Of a stretch of 64,000 nucleotides of DNA, positions 22,421 to 33,769 are shown piece by piece. The stretch is from assembly GCF_034190915.1 (NCBI RefSeq), contig NW_026947485.1, forward strand, positions 33,059,519 to 33,123,518, given 5' to 3'. The position numbers and the translations under genes are program-made. Position 1 is the first letter of the stretch. Each line of letters starts with the position of its first letter. The notes under the pieces were generated by a model. It made no database searches. It saw only the letters and a list, made by a program, of their open reading frames with translations, and was not told the DNA's origin. This stretch comes from Cavia porcellus (lineage: Eukaryota > Chordata > Mammalia > Rodentia > Caviidae).

Positions 22421-23089
22421 ACCACAAGTCTTGCTTGCTTTTCCCCAATTACCAGGCAGGCTAAAGGCATGTGGCAGAGATGTTAGTACATACCCATGTA
22501 CCCCTGCTCGTCCCAGCTTCCCTTATAGTTAGCACAGAGCAGTGTGGCTACTCTGCCCGTCAATTGTGAGCAGCAGAGGTCTGTAGGCCAAGGTAGTTAA
22601 GGACTAGTGTGTTACCTTCCTTCCTCTTGTCCACTCCGTGGTCAGTTTGGAAACCACATTTCTGGTTATGTAGCTCTGATGCAGTACAACCCACCCTCTC
22701 ATCATGGCCAGAGCTTGAAAACAAGACATACAGGACAGCAGCTGCTCAATACGTGTTGAACTTTACATGAATGAGAAATTAATTGTTTATAATGAAATGT
22801 CGATAAGCCAGTGAGACTTTTGAGCATTTCTTGCCACAACACAGCTTACTTTATGGGAAGTCATAAGCACTTTATGTTGTAAATTATTTAAGCACTTTAT
22901 ATTGTGAATTAAACTATATTTAAATAATCTTCCTTCTTTTTTTTACTTTATGAAAAAATATTAAAACAGAATAATAGTTGAATAATAAAAATTAATACAT
23001 TGTATAATCTTATCTTCAGAGTACAAGATTAAGGCATGAAAAATTTTTCAAATGACATTAGCACAAGCCTTCCTTTTCAATGAACTATG
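22421..23089. other. Unassigned sequence
   Basis: 22,500-22,760 carries 'cccagcttcccttatagtta' and is reminiscent of an old mammalian repeat that I cannot name. The rest is AT-rich. No gene. Confidence 0.4.
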
Positions 23090-23690
23090 AGAAACTAGGT
23101 GTACAACCATCTGAACTATTTTGTATTGTTTTTTCATTTTCCCCTCCTTCCTTGCTCCTTTCCCCCACCTCAGTTCCTCTTTCCTTTTGAACAGTTTCTT
23201 TCCATTTCAGTTTCTATTGTACATTTTGGACCTTACTTACACTTTCAGGTTCTCATACCAGGGAAACAATCTGACGTTTACTCTTGTGAATCTGATTTAT
23301 TTCACTTATAAATATGGTCTCTTGTTGTTTTCATTTACCTGTAAAAACCTTGAGTTTACCCTTCTTCAGTACTTCACTGTATAAAGACCACACCTTTTTT
23401 TATTCATTCTTCTGATGGGTATTTGAGTTGTTTCCAAGATTTATCTATTACAAATTGTACTACTAAAAAAATGGATGCACATATATCACTGTGGTAGATG
23501 TTTTTAATTCTTCCAGGAAGATACCCAAAAGGGGAATTGATGGGTTGAATGGAACCTCTATTCCTCTATTTTTTGAGCAATCTCCATACTGATTTCAACA
23601 GTGGTTGCACCATTCTGTACTTCCACTAACAGTGGAATTCTTCTCTTTCACGTTAGAGTAATTTTAATTTTTGTATGGTAGTTAAAATAT
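23090..23690 (-). mobile_element. L1 (old mammalian) 3' part
   Basis: Antisense L1 landmarks in order: 'tttctattgtacattttgga', 'cttatttacactttc'-like block, 'gatgggtatttgagttgttt', 'attacaaattgtactactaa', 'agatacccaaaaggggaatt' and 'caccattctgtacttccact'. The frames at 23,099-23,384 are antisense L1. Confidence 0.87.
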
Positions 23691-23699
23691 CATCATAGC

Positions 23700-25308
23700 C
23701 CTTCAAGAAATAAACATATATACTTCATTTTTATTATAGGACTTCTTTGATTTTTGCAATGAATTATTCTGTTTGGTAATTAATAGATACCAGGATAATC
23801 TGTGTAATTATAACCAAAGACTCACCTGAAGAATTTCAGGTGCCTATTATTTGGAAAAGAGATACTTTTCAGTTTCAAGAAATAGGAACTAAGAAAGGCC
23901 TGAAGACCATAAAATTCTTTGTTTTTGTTCTTATTCTTGTTTACTTGTTATTTTTTATCTTTGGTATGGGAAGGGCAAAGACATCAAAATGGAAATAAAA
24001 ATTTCAGCATTTCAGTATGAGGAGTCTCTGAAAATAGAAACAGTTTTGTCATCAAAGAAGAAAAGTTCTCAACAGAGGCTGGGACCCAATACCATGATTT
24101 CAGTTGAAGTGACTTTCTCTGGCCTTAAAATCTTGCATTTTTATCCCAATAAACTAAGACAAGCCCATGTAACTCCCATGTAAAACAATTAAAATCATAT
24201 GACTGGCTTCTCTGGATTCCAGACTTGGTGACGGATTACAAATGTGAAAATTATATAACATCTTATTTCCTGTACCAAATTCTGCTATGTGATCTCATAA
24301 CTAATCTTTCTCTTGACATTTGCTTTGTCCAAATTTTTATGGGCTCTTTTACAAGACAGTATCTAAGAGAACTGTCTTTTCCAGTTATAATTTTATTATT
24401 AAAATTTAAAACATCAGTAATAAGCTTCTGTGGTGCAAAACTCAAGAAGTACAAGATGGTTGGTTGTGGGAATTGTCTCTGTGATCTCATTTCATCCCGT
24501 TTACCCATTTCCCTCCTAGAAGCCCTAGTACTTCTTTTGTATACTTAAAGATGCAAGAAATGTATATTTAAATAAGTGAAGTAAAATGTGAAGCCACATA
24601 CACATACGCATGCAACCCCGCATACTCTTTATGACAAATGGTACTATCCTATGCTTTTTCTTTTTTTATTAAAAATGTATTTAATAAATTAGTACCCCTT
24701 CTCATAGAAATTTTATTTCATTTCATTTGCACATTTTAAGTACATACACAGAAAGAAAACCACAAACATCATAGCTAAGCAGCTCATTGCTTCTCAAGCA
24801 TAATATTATCATGAATGCACATACTGTATCTGAGTGTACATTATGTCATCCGCATCTGAGGCAGCAAACAGACTTTGTACACACTTGCTACAAATAGCAA
24901 ACCACAGATTTCCCAGGCCCTACTGGGTATTCTGCATCACCAACCACTCTGAAACTGAGTGGCACAAAAAAAGCAGTCATGTACGATTCTCCAGGTCGTT
25001 TGTAGCTTTCATCTTATTATACAACCATCTACACAGATGAATTAACTTATTTACTCTAACAATTTGTCTCCATATCCTTTTATATTTCTAACATTTGTAC
25101 TATCTCCTACTTGCACATGGAGTAATACGCATATGTAACAACATTTTTTCCCCTTTCTTTCCCAAACGTTCTTCTACAACAATTTATTTTTCTTATCTCA
25201 TCGCACTGGTTAGGATTTCTAGCACAACTAGGCTCCCTGGGAAAGCTTTTTCATGTCATCATTGTGTGTAATCTTGAGGTTTGGTGTAACCTGTTTCTGT
25301 TTTGTTTT

Positions 25309-25309
<1 letters not shown>
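23700..25309. other. Unassigned sequence
   Basis: No named repeat. The stretch 24,700-25,040 has even composition and no visible repeat signature. It might be conserved, but this cannot be judged from one genome. A 107-codon frame at 24,225-24,548 overlaps an 81-codon frame on the other strand, with no domain. Confidence 0.4.

Positions 25310-25310
<1 letters not shown>

Positions 25311-25346
<36 letters not shown>
25311..25346. repeat. (GT)n microsatellite
   Basis: About 18 GT units at the tail side of the antisense B1-dID element, so probably grown from its A-rich tail region. Confidence 0.97.
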
Positions 25347-25347
<1 letters not shown>

Positions 25348-25527
25348 GGCAACTGAACCTAGGACCTCACACATACTGGACAAATGCTCTACCACTGAGT
25401 TAGTTTCTATGTCTTATTTTGAGACAGACACTTGCTAAGCTAATAGACAATTCCTGAATTTTTGATTTCCCTGCTTCAGCCACCTAAGTAGCTGGGATTA
25501 CAGGTATGCACCACCGTGCTGGGCTTA
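25347..25527 (-). mobile_element. B1-dID composite SINE
   Basis: On the minus strand a B1 part (GCCCAGCACGGTGGTGCATAC... to about 25,419) is followed by an ID-like tRNA part (25,350-25,405, with 'accactgagttag' and 'ctgaacctaggacctca' on the plus strand) and then a CA-rich tail. B1 fused to ID is described as B1-dID in several non-murid rodents. Confidence 0.8.
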
Positions 25528-25645
25528 GATATTCTTTTTATATCATAAAATTTGATTCTATTTTAGACTTTTCAGTTTTTAAAAATTTATAGAGATGATT
25601 ATATGGTTTTCTATTAAAAGTGAATTAGTTTTTGGATATTCAACA

Positions 25646-26020
25646 GTGTTAGCTTTCTGTTGTACAGAAATACTTGAGATAATTAACTTAGAAGGCATTT
25701 TTTTTCTCACAGTTTTGAAGGTTTCAGTGCATCATCAGCTGTCTCCACGACTTCCGGTCTCTGGCGAGGAAGCACACAGTGGCTCACATTAGGCAGAGCA
25801 AGCCTCTCACCTCGTGGCTGGAATGCAAAACAGAGAGGAAGGAGTGGGCGGAGTTCCTCAGTAGCTCTTGAGGGCCGCTCTCCGTGACCTAAATAAAGCT
25901 CTCCCTGCGTGAATCCCCTTAAAGCTCCACCACATTCCAATAACCTCACCCTTGTCGCTAAGCCTCTTATACATGGGCCTTTGTAGGGGGACATTTGAGA
26001 CCCATATGATACCATAAACC
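25646..26020 (-). mobile_element. MaLR-like solo LTR, antisense
   Basis: On the minus strand: 'ttatggtatcatatgggtct', an 'ggaatgtggtggagctttaa' block, 'agagaccggaagtcgtggag', 'tgcactgaaaccttcaaaac', 'tgagaaaaaaaatgccttct', and a terminal 'acagaaagctaaca'. Layout as in the copy at 8213. It keeps several CpGs. The 102- and 94-codon minus-strand frames are LTR by-products. Confidence 0.65.
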
Positions 26021-26330
26021 AACCTTCTTAGAATAAAATCCTCTTGGAAGCTGGATTCAATTGTTAATGTTTCACTAGAGTTTTGGAATCTGTATTTGTG
26101 GAAAATATGTAAGGCTATGTTTTTTTTTTTCATTCTTGTCATGTAAGGTTTAATATCAAGAATTTAATGGCTTTCTAAAATGATTTTTGAAAGAATTTTC
26201 AGATTTTTGAAAATTTTATAATGATAAAAGTATGTGTTCAGTAAGAAGATATAAAAAAGAACAATTTTTTTCAAACTAAAGAATTCTAGATTGGTGCTTA
26301 TTGTCTTTCAGCATTTATAAACCTCATTAG

Positions 26331-26476
26331 GCCAGGTGTGGTGGTACACATCTTTAATCCTAGCACTTGAGAGGCTGAGGCAAGAGGATCTCTGTGAGTT
26401 TGAGACCAGCCTATGCTACAAAGTGAGTTCAGCCTGAACTGTATAGTGATACCTTATTTCAAAAAGATAAACAAAA
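26331..26476 (+). mobile_element. B1 SINE
   Basis: Begins GCCAGGTGTGGTGGTACACA with 'tttaatcctagcacttgag', 'gaggctgaggcaagaggatc' and 'gagtttgagaccagcctatg', then the second half of the rodent B1 internal duplication and an A-rich tail. Confidence 0.95.
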
Positions 26477-26720
26477 ATCCTCATTGTCTTTTGTCTGCCA
26501 ATGATTCTTTTCAAAAGATACCTGTCAGTCTTATTTTTGTTCTTTCATGAATAGCATAGCATTTATCTTGTTTTTAAAAATTTCCATTGTGTATCAGTTT
26601 AACTGTGCTGCACCACATACATATCTGTAAACACAAGAACATTTAGCGAAAAAAACCACATCCAAACTGGCGACTCATCCTATTTCACTGAGGCATCCAG
26701 GGATTTTAAGACTATTTTTC

Positions 26721-26862
26721 TGGCTGGGCATGGTGGCATATACCTGTAATTTCAGGACTCAGGAGGTTGAGGCGGGAGTTCAAGGCCAGCCTGGGCTATA
26801 TAACAAGTTCAAGGCCAGTCTGAACTACATAGCAAGACAAGCCTGTGTCAAAAATTAAAACA
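26721..26862 (+). mobile_element. B1 SINE
   Basis: Begins TGGCTGGGCATGGTGGCATA. The internal duplication is very clear: 'agttcaaggccagcctgggc' is followed about 30 bases later by 'agttcaaggccagtctgaac'. Ends in an A-rich tail. Confidence 0.95.
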
Positions 26863-26879
26863 ACGTAATAGTGTGGTTA

Positions 26880-27400
26880 TCTATCTTGCACACTTAAACA
26901 TACATAAAGTATCCTTTAGAGCACTTTCTTTCCTTTTCATTATCTCAATATCTATTATACATTTTGGATTTTATTACTCTTTCAATTTATTATTATTTTT
27001 TATACTAGAGAGACAATATGATCTTTATAAATATGAATCTGATTTTTTTCACTTATGAGGATAGTCTCAAGTTGCCGCTATTCACTTATAAAAGCCTCAA
27101 GATCATCCTTTTTATAGCTGAGTAATATTCCATTCTATGAAAATACATCTTTTTCATCCATTCTGTGGTTGATGGCATTTTGATTGTTTCCAAGATTTAG
27201 CTATTACAAATTGTGCTGCAGCCACAAACATGGGTGCACGTATATCACTGAAACATGACCTTTTCACTTTTTCTGGGAAAATACCCAGGAGAAGAATAAC
27301 TGGATTGAATGCAACATCCAACCCTTGTTTTTTGAGGAATATGCTTTGATGTTGTGACTTAAACAACTACTTGTAAGATAACAATATGTAATTTATCAAT
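26880..27400 (-). mobile_element. L1 (old mammalian) 3' part
   Basis: Antisense L1 landmarks: 'tagctgagtaatattccatt', 'tgattgtttccaagatttag', 'ctattacaaattgtgctgca', 'aaatacccaggagaagaata' and 'actggattgaatgcaacatc'. Similar to the fragment at 23,090, so the same region of a related L1 subfamily. Confidence 0.9.
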
Positions 27401-28049
27401 TAGTGATTTCTTACTTTTTTTGAAATTCTGCATTGTTTCTACCCTTTTTACTGTTTTGCTTTTTTTTCTCTCTAAATAAAAACAACAACAACAACAAGAA
27501 CAACAACAATAAGAAAGCCTGTATTTTTAACTTTAGAATGGATAGTCTAGTTCTGCCATTTCCTTGAATTTTGTTCGCAGGGATGGCCAATGAAAACTCA
27601 GAGTGCTTGACACACGGTCTCTTTGTTGAGAGGTCCTGGGCTTTGTAGTTCAAAAAAATCTCTCCAGCACTGTGAAGCTACCAAAAGCTCAGACTTGTTG
27701 GCTGACATTTTCCACTAAGTATCTCCCAGTTAAAGCTGATTAGGAATCCCCAGTTCAAGGGAGGAAGCTTCATTCTGTCAGTTTCGTTTATCTCTGCTTC
27801 TTTTCTCTTAGCACCTCAACTTGCGGATGTCGCGGCAGCTCTGAACTCCACGTTTCCTTCTTGCTGGATTTTGACAGCAGCGCTCAGCCTGCCTCTTCGG
27901 AGCCTCTGTTTGCCTCTGTTGCCTGTATCTGTTGTGAAACGGCAAGCTCCTTGAGTCATCTGGTTTTCTTCTTTGCTTTCAAGTTTTGGCTACCTTCATA
28001 CCTCGCTGTTGCCTTCAAACTTCTGTTTTTAACCCAGTTATTCTAGTTT
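27401..28049. other. Unassigned sequence with (AAC)n
   Basis: Contains an (AAC)n tract at 27,477-27,512. 27,800-27,960 is GC-richer with several CpGs and no repeat I can name. Short frames only. Confidence 0.45.
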
Positions 28050-28650
28050 TTCTCAGTGGGAAGTTTCCTTTGCTATACTGTAATATCCAAATGCCAAAGT
28101 GGGATGCATTTTTCTTTTATTTTTTCTCAGCTACATAGTATACCATTTCATAAATGCTCTAAAATTTCTTTACGCTTATGGATATTTATGTTGTTTTCAA
28201 TTTTTGCTATTGCAAACCATAAAACAGTGAGTAATATTATATGCACATTACTTCACACACACGAAAATATATGTTATCTAAATTCCCAGAATCCAATTGC
28301 TTGATCAAAGGGAATGTAGTTTGTGTTTTGATATACATTGCCATATTGTCTTCTACAGAACTTACACTAATTTATCTTCCAAATATTGTATGAGCATGCC
28401 TATTTTCCTACAGCCTAACAATGCAATGTGTTATTTTAATTTTTGTATTTCCAATTTGGTAGCTAAAATTGGCATCTCATTATAGTTTTAATTTGCAATA
28501 TTCTTATTGTGTGAACATCTTTCATATGGTCAAAGGCTCAGTTTAACATACTCCTCTACAGATTTGTTATAGGTGATCAACATTTCTCAGAGCATATTCT
28601 GCTAAACTCACAGGAAATTTTCTAAAGATAAAACTGTGCCTCATATTTCC
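28050..28650 (-). mobile_element. L1-type LINE 3' fragment
   Basis: 'atggatatttatgttgtttt', 'atttttgctattgcaaacca', 'tccaattgcttgatcaaagg', 'cattgccatattgtcttcta' and 'gtgttattttaatttttgta' follow the antisense L1/HAL1-like 3' region. Highly diverged. Confidence 0.75.
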
Positions 28651-28720
28651 TCTTGTTGGAAGTTCATGAAAAAGACTCCAAATTTAAAAAAAAAACAACT
28701 AATTTTACAGCTTTTACTGT

Positions 28721-28722
<2 letters not shown>

Positions 28723-28757
<35 letters not shown>
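28723..28757. repeat. (AT)n microsatellite
   Basis: About 17 AT units at the junction between two antisense L1 fragments. Confidence 0.97.
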
Positions 28758-28758
<1 letters not shown>

Positions 28759-29450
28759 CTAAAAACTAATTATAAGTGTGTGATTAAGTGACATTTTAAA
28801 TAAACTTACAATATTGTGTTGCCATCACTGCCATCTATGTTCAAAGCTTTTTTATCATCCGCAACACTAATTTTGTGACCACAGAGCAGTGTCTCCCTCT
28901 TTTCTTTGGTATCCCAGCACCTGATAACTTCCACGTTTTTTCTCTATGACTTTGTCTAGATTCTTCATACAAGAAAAATGATTTTTTGCGTTTCCACATT
29001 AATTTCTCTTTGATATATGTACAGATACATACCTAGAATTGGAATTGGTGAGCTATCTGGTTTTTCATTTAATCACTTAAGAAACTGACAAATTATTTTC
29101 CACAACAGCTGAGCCATTTTATATTCTCACCAGAGTTAATAGTGATTCCAATTTCTTTACATTCATGCCCACACCTGTCAGTTTGCCATTTTCCTTTTAA
29201 AGGTTTTTATTGTAGCTATATAAATGGGAAGGAGAGGTATTTCACTGTGATTTTGATTTACCTTTCTCTACTTATTGATAGTATTAATCATCTTTTTAAG
29301 TGCTTATTGGGTAATCAGATATCTTATTTGGAGAATTTTCTGTTCAGTCCTTTGCTTTTTTTTTCTATTGGTTTTTTGTTCTTTTCTGTTGTTCTTTGTT
29401 ACAAGGTATTCTTTATGTATTTTGCATTTTTTGTTGTTATTTTGTTTTAT

Positions 29451-29598
29451 TTTTTGTCTTTTTGAGACAGGGTCTCACTGTGTAGTTCAGGCTGGCCTTG
29501 AGCTCACTTTGTAGTCCCCGCTGGTCTCAAACTCGCAATGATCCTCCTGCCTTAGCCTCCTGAGTGCTGGGATTACAGATGTGTGCCACATCTGGCTT
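29451..29598 (-). mobile_element. B1 SINE inside L1
   Basis: On the plus strand: 'tttttgagacagggtctcac', 'gtagttcaggctggccttga', 'gctggtctcaaactcgcaat', 'cctgagtgctgggattacag' and 'gccacatctggc'. The T-run before it is the reversed tail. The internal duplication is visible. Confidence 0.95.
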
Positions 29599-29884
29599 TT
29601 CTGCATGTTTTATCCACAGCAAATTTATGACTTATACACATTTTTATCATGTTTACTAAACTTTTTGCTTTATTGATATTCTTTGATGCATAAAACTTCT
29701 TAATTTTGATCAAGTCTAATAACCGATGTTTTCTTTTGCTCTTGGTGCTTTGGGTATCAAATTTATGAAGTTGTTACAAGACTCAATGTTATGAAAATGT
29801 TTCAAATGCTTTAAGTGTTTTATAGTTTTATCTGTTCTGTTTAGGCCTTGGATATATTTTGAGTTAATTTTTGCATATGGTGAA

Positions 29885-29915
<31 letters not shown>

Positions 29916-29925
29916 AGATATAGAT
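29885..29925. repeat. (ATCT)n microsatellite
   Basis: About eight ATCT units followed by a short GATA-rich turn that is partly complementary to them. Confidence 0.95.
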
Positions 29926-30557
29926 CTATATCTTGTATGTGACTATCTAATTTTCCTGGAATTACTTGTTGAAAAGACAGTCTTTTCCCACTAACTGTTG
30001 TTGGGCTCTCTAATCTATTACACTTGGTTATATTTGTGTGGTATCCCAAAGCTGAACTGTTTTAATTAATAATACATTTGTGCTAAACTTAAAAGGGAAG
30101 AAATATGAGACCCCCAATTTTATTCTCCTAAGACTGTTTTCACTATTCAGAGGCTCTTGAAATTCTGTGTGAATTAGAATGAGTTTTACCTCTAGTAAAA
30201 AAAATAAGATTGTTGGAATTTTGATAAGGGTTTGGTGTAATTACCAAATCTGTAGTTCTCATTTGAAATTATTGGCATCTTAATAACACTAACTTAGGGC
30301 TTCCTATTCTTAACAGAGGAGGTTCTATCTTCTTTAATTTCTCTCAGCAATTTCTTTTAGCTGACATGTTTTTACTTCCATGCTTAGATTATTTCTATGT
30401 GTTTTATTATAAATGGAACAGCTTTCTTAACTTTCCTCTGGGGGTGTTCATTGCTGGGGTATAGAAACAGAACTTCTGTGTTGATCTTGTACCCTGACAT
30501 GGTTGAATTTTGTTTGTTACCTCTAGTAGCTTCCTGCTGGATTTTGTGGAACTTTTA

Positions 30558-30605
30558 ACATATTAAATCATGTCATTCTGGACATATTAAATCATGTCAT
30601 TCTGA
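30558..30605. repeat. 24-bp tandem duplication
   Basis: Two adjacent near-identical 24-bp units, each starting acatattaaatcatgtcatt, inside the antisense L1. Only one unit is expected from L1. Confidence 0.9.
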
Positions 30606-31014
30606 ACAGAGTTGGTGATTCATCTTCCTTTCCAATTTGTATGCCATTTAGTTATCATTTATTTATCTTTTATAACATCTCTGCTTAGAACTCTAGTAAA
30701 ATATAGAACTGCAGTGGTGAAAGAGGGCACTCTTTCTTGATCCCGATTATGAGAAGGGCTATCAGACTTTTACATTTGAATATGGACCATTTAACTGTGT
30801 TTTAACTGAAAGTCTTCCAAATTTGTTTGACCGGTGGGTAAGTTATTCATATTGACCAATATTTATAAGCTGAACATATGATTTATGTATAGATTAATAT
30901 CTAGAATGAGCGTATATTATCTGGCAATAAAAATAAACATTCTGTGCACACAGGAACACATGATGTTCAGATTTCAATTTTTGATGCTGGTATTTTGACT
31001 CATCATTGAAAATA

Positions 31015-31501
31015 TGTATTTAAAATTGAATTTTCATGTAATAATTATACATATTTATGGGTGCAGTGAGGAATTTCAATACATACAAAATGATGCATAA
31101 AGCCCACATCAGTGCAACTGACATTTCTATCACCTCAAACATTTATCATTTCTGTGCATTGGTAATTGTCCAAATCCTTTATTCTAGCTATTATGAAGTG
31201 TGCAATTTATTGTTATTAATCATAACTATCCTACTGTACTATAGAATATTAGAAGTTATTCTTCGGACCTAACTGTATCACTACCACTTAACCATCCTCT
31301 CTCCTGACACCTTCTCCAGGCTCTAGTAATCACTATTATATTCTGTATTTCTATGACATCCACTTCTTAGCTTTCACAATAAGTGAGAACATGAATCTTT
31401 TCTTTCTGTGTCTAGTTGATATAATGTCTTCCAGGTCCATTCTCCTTGCAACAAATGACAGAATTTCACTTCTCTTTCTTGACTAAATCATATCCCATTG
31501 C

Positions 31502-31539
<38 letters not shown>

Positions 31540-31655
31540 TTCCTTTATCCAATCATTTGTTTGTAGACTCTATGTTGATTCTGTACCTTTGACTCTACCA
31601 TTTTTGAGGCAGCCATTTTTATCTGTTTAATGAAATCTTCCATACACTTCAACTC
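31015..31655 (-). mobile_element. L1 3' part, antisense
   Basis: Close to the L1 3' end in order: 'ataattatacatatttatgg', 'atttctatcacctcaaacat', 'attctagctattatgaagtg', 'ctactgtactatagaatatt', 'agtgagaacatgaatctttt', 'acttcctttatccaatcatt' and 'gttgattctgtacctttgac'. Contains a TA microsatellite (31,501-31,540) where L1 reads 'gtatatatacc'. Confidence 0.9.
31501..31540. repeat. (TA)n microsatellite in L1
   Basis: An AT tract with one G interruption, expanded from the short TATATA of the L1 3' region. Confidence 0.95.
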
Positions 31656-31765
31656 ATTTAACAAGACACAATTTTTTAAAGTGTAACTTTAGTTAATTGA
31701 CCAAGAGAATATGACTACAGATTAAAATGCAGAGAATGAATTATAGATGCTACTATTAATGAAAA

Positions 31766-32548
31766 GTACTTGTAGTTAGGGTTTTCAAGGAAAACCATTT
31801 AATGCAGGGTACATAATTTATAGTATTATTTTATAATAGTCACCCAAAGAGTCAAACACAAAAGAATGCAGGAAATTTGCCTACACAATAAGACCTAAAT
31901 AATTCAGTGGAGTGCTTGGGTCCTACAGCTACATGCTACACGAGTTCAACTCAAGTCCTAAAGCCACAGTAATGTCTCATGCAAGTCTGTTTCAAGGATT
32001 CGTAGTGGGAAAGCTCAAAGGTCAGCAGTGGAAGCCAGAAAGACTGTGCCAGACAGATGAAGGATCTGTGCCAGCAGGCTGAAGGTTCTGCACTGAAGTC
32101 AGAAAGTGATGCTTAAAGTAACTAGAGCTTCCTCGAAAAGTACCACCGCCATTCTCAGCAACAACAAGGTCCTGAGCTCCTCTGACAATGAGAACAACCA
32201 AGTCTATATCAAGAAAGAAGCTCATCAAGCTCCTTCAGAGGAATCAATGACAGGAGGAGATCCAACAACCATCAGGAGAACCAACAACACCACTTCCTCC
32301 TCATCAGTTCTTCTTTTTTATATTAGCAACAATCCCCAGGCGGGCCATCCACACTCAGCACCTTGGTGATTTAGCTCAGCTGATGTTACAAGTTGACCAC
32401 CAGTTGTCAGTCCACCACAGGACAATAACACACATTGGTTGGGTTCCTGCTGTTGTTTGACGTGGTTTCAGGAAGTCAGCAGGAACAGTTTGCTGCTGAA
32501 TTTTCCTTTTAGAGAGTATTGAAGTTGACACATAAACACTGACATTTT
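31766..32548 (-). mobile_element. Old LTR-like element, antisense copy
   Basis: Starts 'tagttagggttttcaagg' and ends 'gttgacacataaacactgac', the reversed ends of a widespread mammalian element whose sense copy is at 52,375-52,840 ('gttgattgtgtcaacc' ... 'gtgtttctctag'). The inside carries 'cagcaggctgaaggttctgc' and similar. I recognise the end motifs but do not commit to a family name. The 87- and 68-codon frames within are not genes. Confidence 0.55.
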
Positions 32549-32719
32549 TTCCAAAAAGTTCTTTATTATATCATCTTTAGTCCAACCAATACCACTTATT
32601 TTTACTAAGCACATCTCCATTGCATACTGTGTCTCATAAAATTCTTAAGAATACGTCTGCCAAACTGTCTTCTGAGGAAAAGAATATGTGTGTGTATGTA
32701 TGTGATAGGTAGTTATCTA

Positions 32720-32940
32720 TCATATATGTAATTATTTGATCTCTATTAATTCATCAAAAAGAACTGCTTGTGCTTTCATAGTTTGATCATTTTTATGCAT
32801 GTATCTTATCATCTGAGCAACTACTTTGAAGGCAACAATACACAATATATTAATCATTGTTAATCTGTGATGCTGTTTTGAGATTCTCTATAATTATTTT
32901 TATTCTTTCATTTTAAAGTTAAAAAACAAAGATTAAATTC
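32720..32940 (+). repeat. Unnamed dispersed repeat, copy 2
   Basis: Aligns in order and in the same orientation with 12,030-12,345 ('gcttgtgctttcatagtttg', 'atacacaatatattaatcat', 'gttaatc'). Both copies follow TATC/GATA-rich sequence. Confidence 0.55.
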
Positions 32941-33325
32941 TCTTCTGAGAATACTATGTTTTCTGATATTTTATAGGTAAGTGACAAAGGAAAAAAAAAG
33001 GATGAATAAACAAGTGGCTTAAAAAATCAGTTACTAAACTGGCAGCCGTGTAACAAACAGGCAGTTAAAACTGGCGGTAGCTATTTCATCAAACAGTGTG
33101 CCAAAGTGGCCTCCGCAGAACTCTCCAGCACGGCAGGCAAAACTGGATGAGGGCGCTCGTTTTGGGATTTAGCTGTAAAACTAAAGATGGAGACAGTTTT
33201 ATGATCGTTTTGTTCCATGGATGGCTCTGTCTTGCCCCGTGTTTCCCTAAGTTTTATCTATGTTATCTGAAGGTTGAGTCTGGTCAATCAGTGGGAGAAA
33301 TGTTCTTCATTCTATCAACTTCACA
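32941..33325. other. Unassigned sequence
   Basis: 33,040-33,200 is GC-richer with CpGs and shows no repeat signature. No gene recognised. Confidence 0.4.
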
Positions 33326-33690
33326 TTGGCTTCCTCACATCTGCCTCAAATATATGAAGCACTTTACTACCTTAGTTTGAACTTCTTGTCCTTCTGCTTC
33401 CCCAAATACTTAGAGCCGTTTTCATCCCTCATTTATTTAGATATCTACTCGGAAGAGCGTTCCCTGGCTTCCCTTTCTAAGCTGCTCCTCAACATTTGCT
33501 ATCCTATTGCCCTGTATTGCTCTCCTTAATGGGCCCGATCACAGAAGTGAGTGCTCAGTGGCATGCGGGTTACCTGTTCACCCATGTAAGGTCCGCAAGG
33601 GCAAGGTTTTGCTGCATGCACCGCTACATCGCCAACACCTAAAACAGTCCTCAAGTACTTGTGGGCACTTAGAAGATATTTTCTGAAAAA
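33326..33690 (+). mobile_element. L2 LINE 3' part
   Basis: 'tgaacttcttgtccttctgc', 'cggaagagcgttccctggct', 'ctattgccctgtattgctct' and 'aaggtccgcaagggcaaggt' through 'gtacttgtgggcactta' follow the L2 3' end on the plus strand. Confidence 0.75.
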
Positions 33691-33707
33691 TAAAATAGTA
33701 AATAAAC

Positions 33708-33766
33708 TGAAAAGTTTATTTAAGAAAAAGTTTAAAAAGTTTATTTAAGAAAAGTTATTTAAGAAG
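33708..33766. repeat. Short tandem duplication
   Basis: Three imperfect copies of 'aaaagtttatttaaga' in a row. Confidence 0.85.
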
Positions 33767-33769
33767 TAC

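Larger units (their letters stand above)
28758..30850 (-). mobile_element. L1 ORF2 fragment, antisense, long
   Basis: A long antisense L1 segment. In order: 3' UTR-like 'gttgccatcactgccatcta', 'tccacaacagctgagccatt', 'gttgaaaagacagtcttttc', 'gttgttgggctctctaatct', 'tttaatttctctcagcaatt', 'ttgctggggtatagaaacag' and 'tagaactgcagtggtgaaag', covering the 3' UTR and a large part of the reverse transcriptase. Stops and indels throughout. Interrupted by a B1 and a (ATCT)n tract. Confidence 0.9.

Noticed and set aside
25707..26142. Minus-strand frames of 94 and 102 codons with Arg-rich products
   Set aside because: They lie in a MaLR-like LTR; no domain and no retroviral coding region is present.
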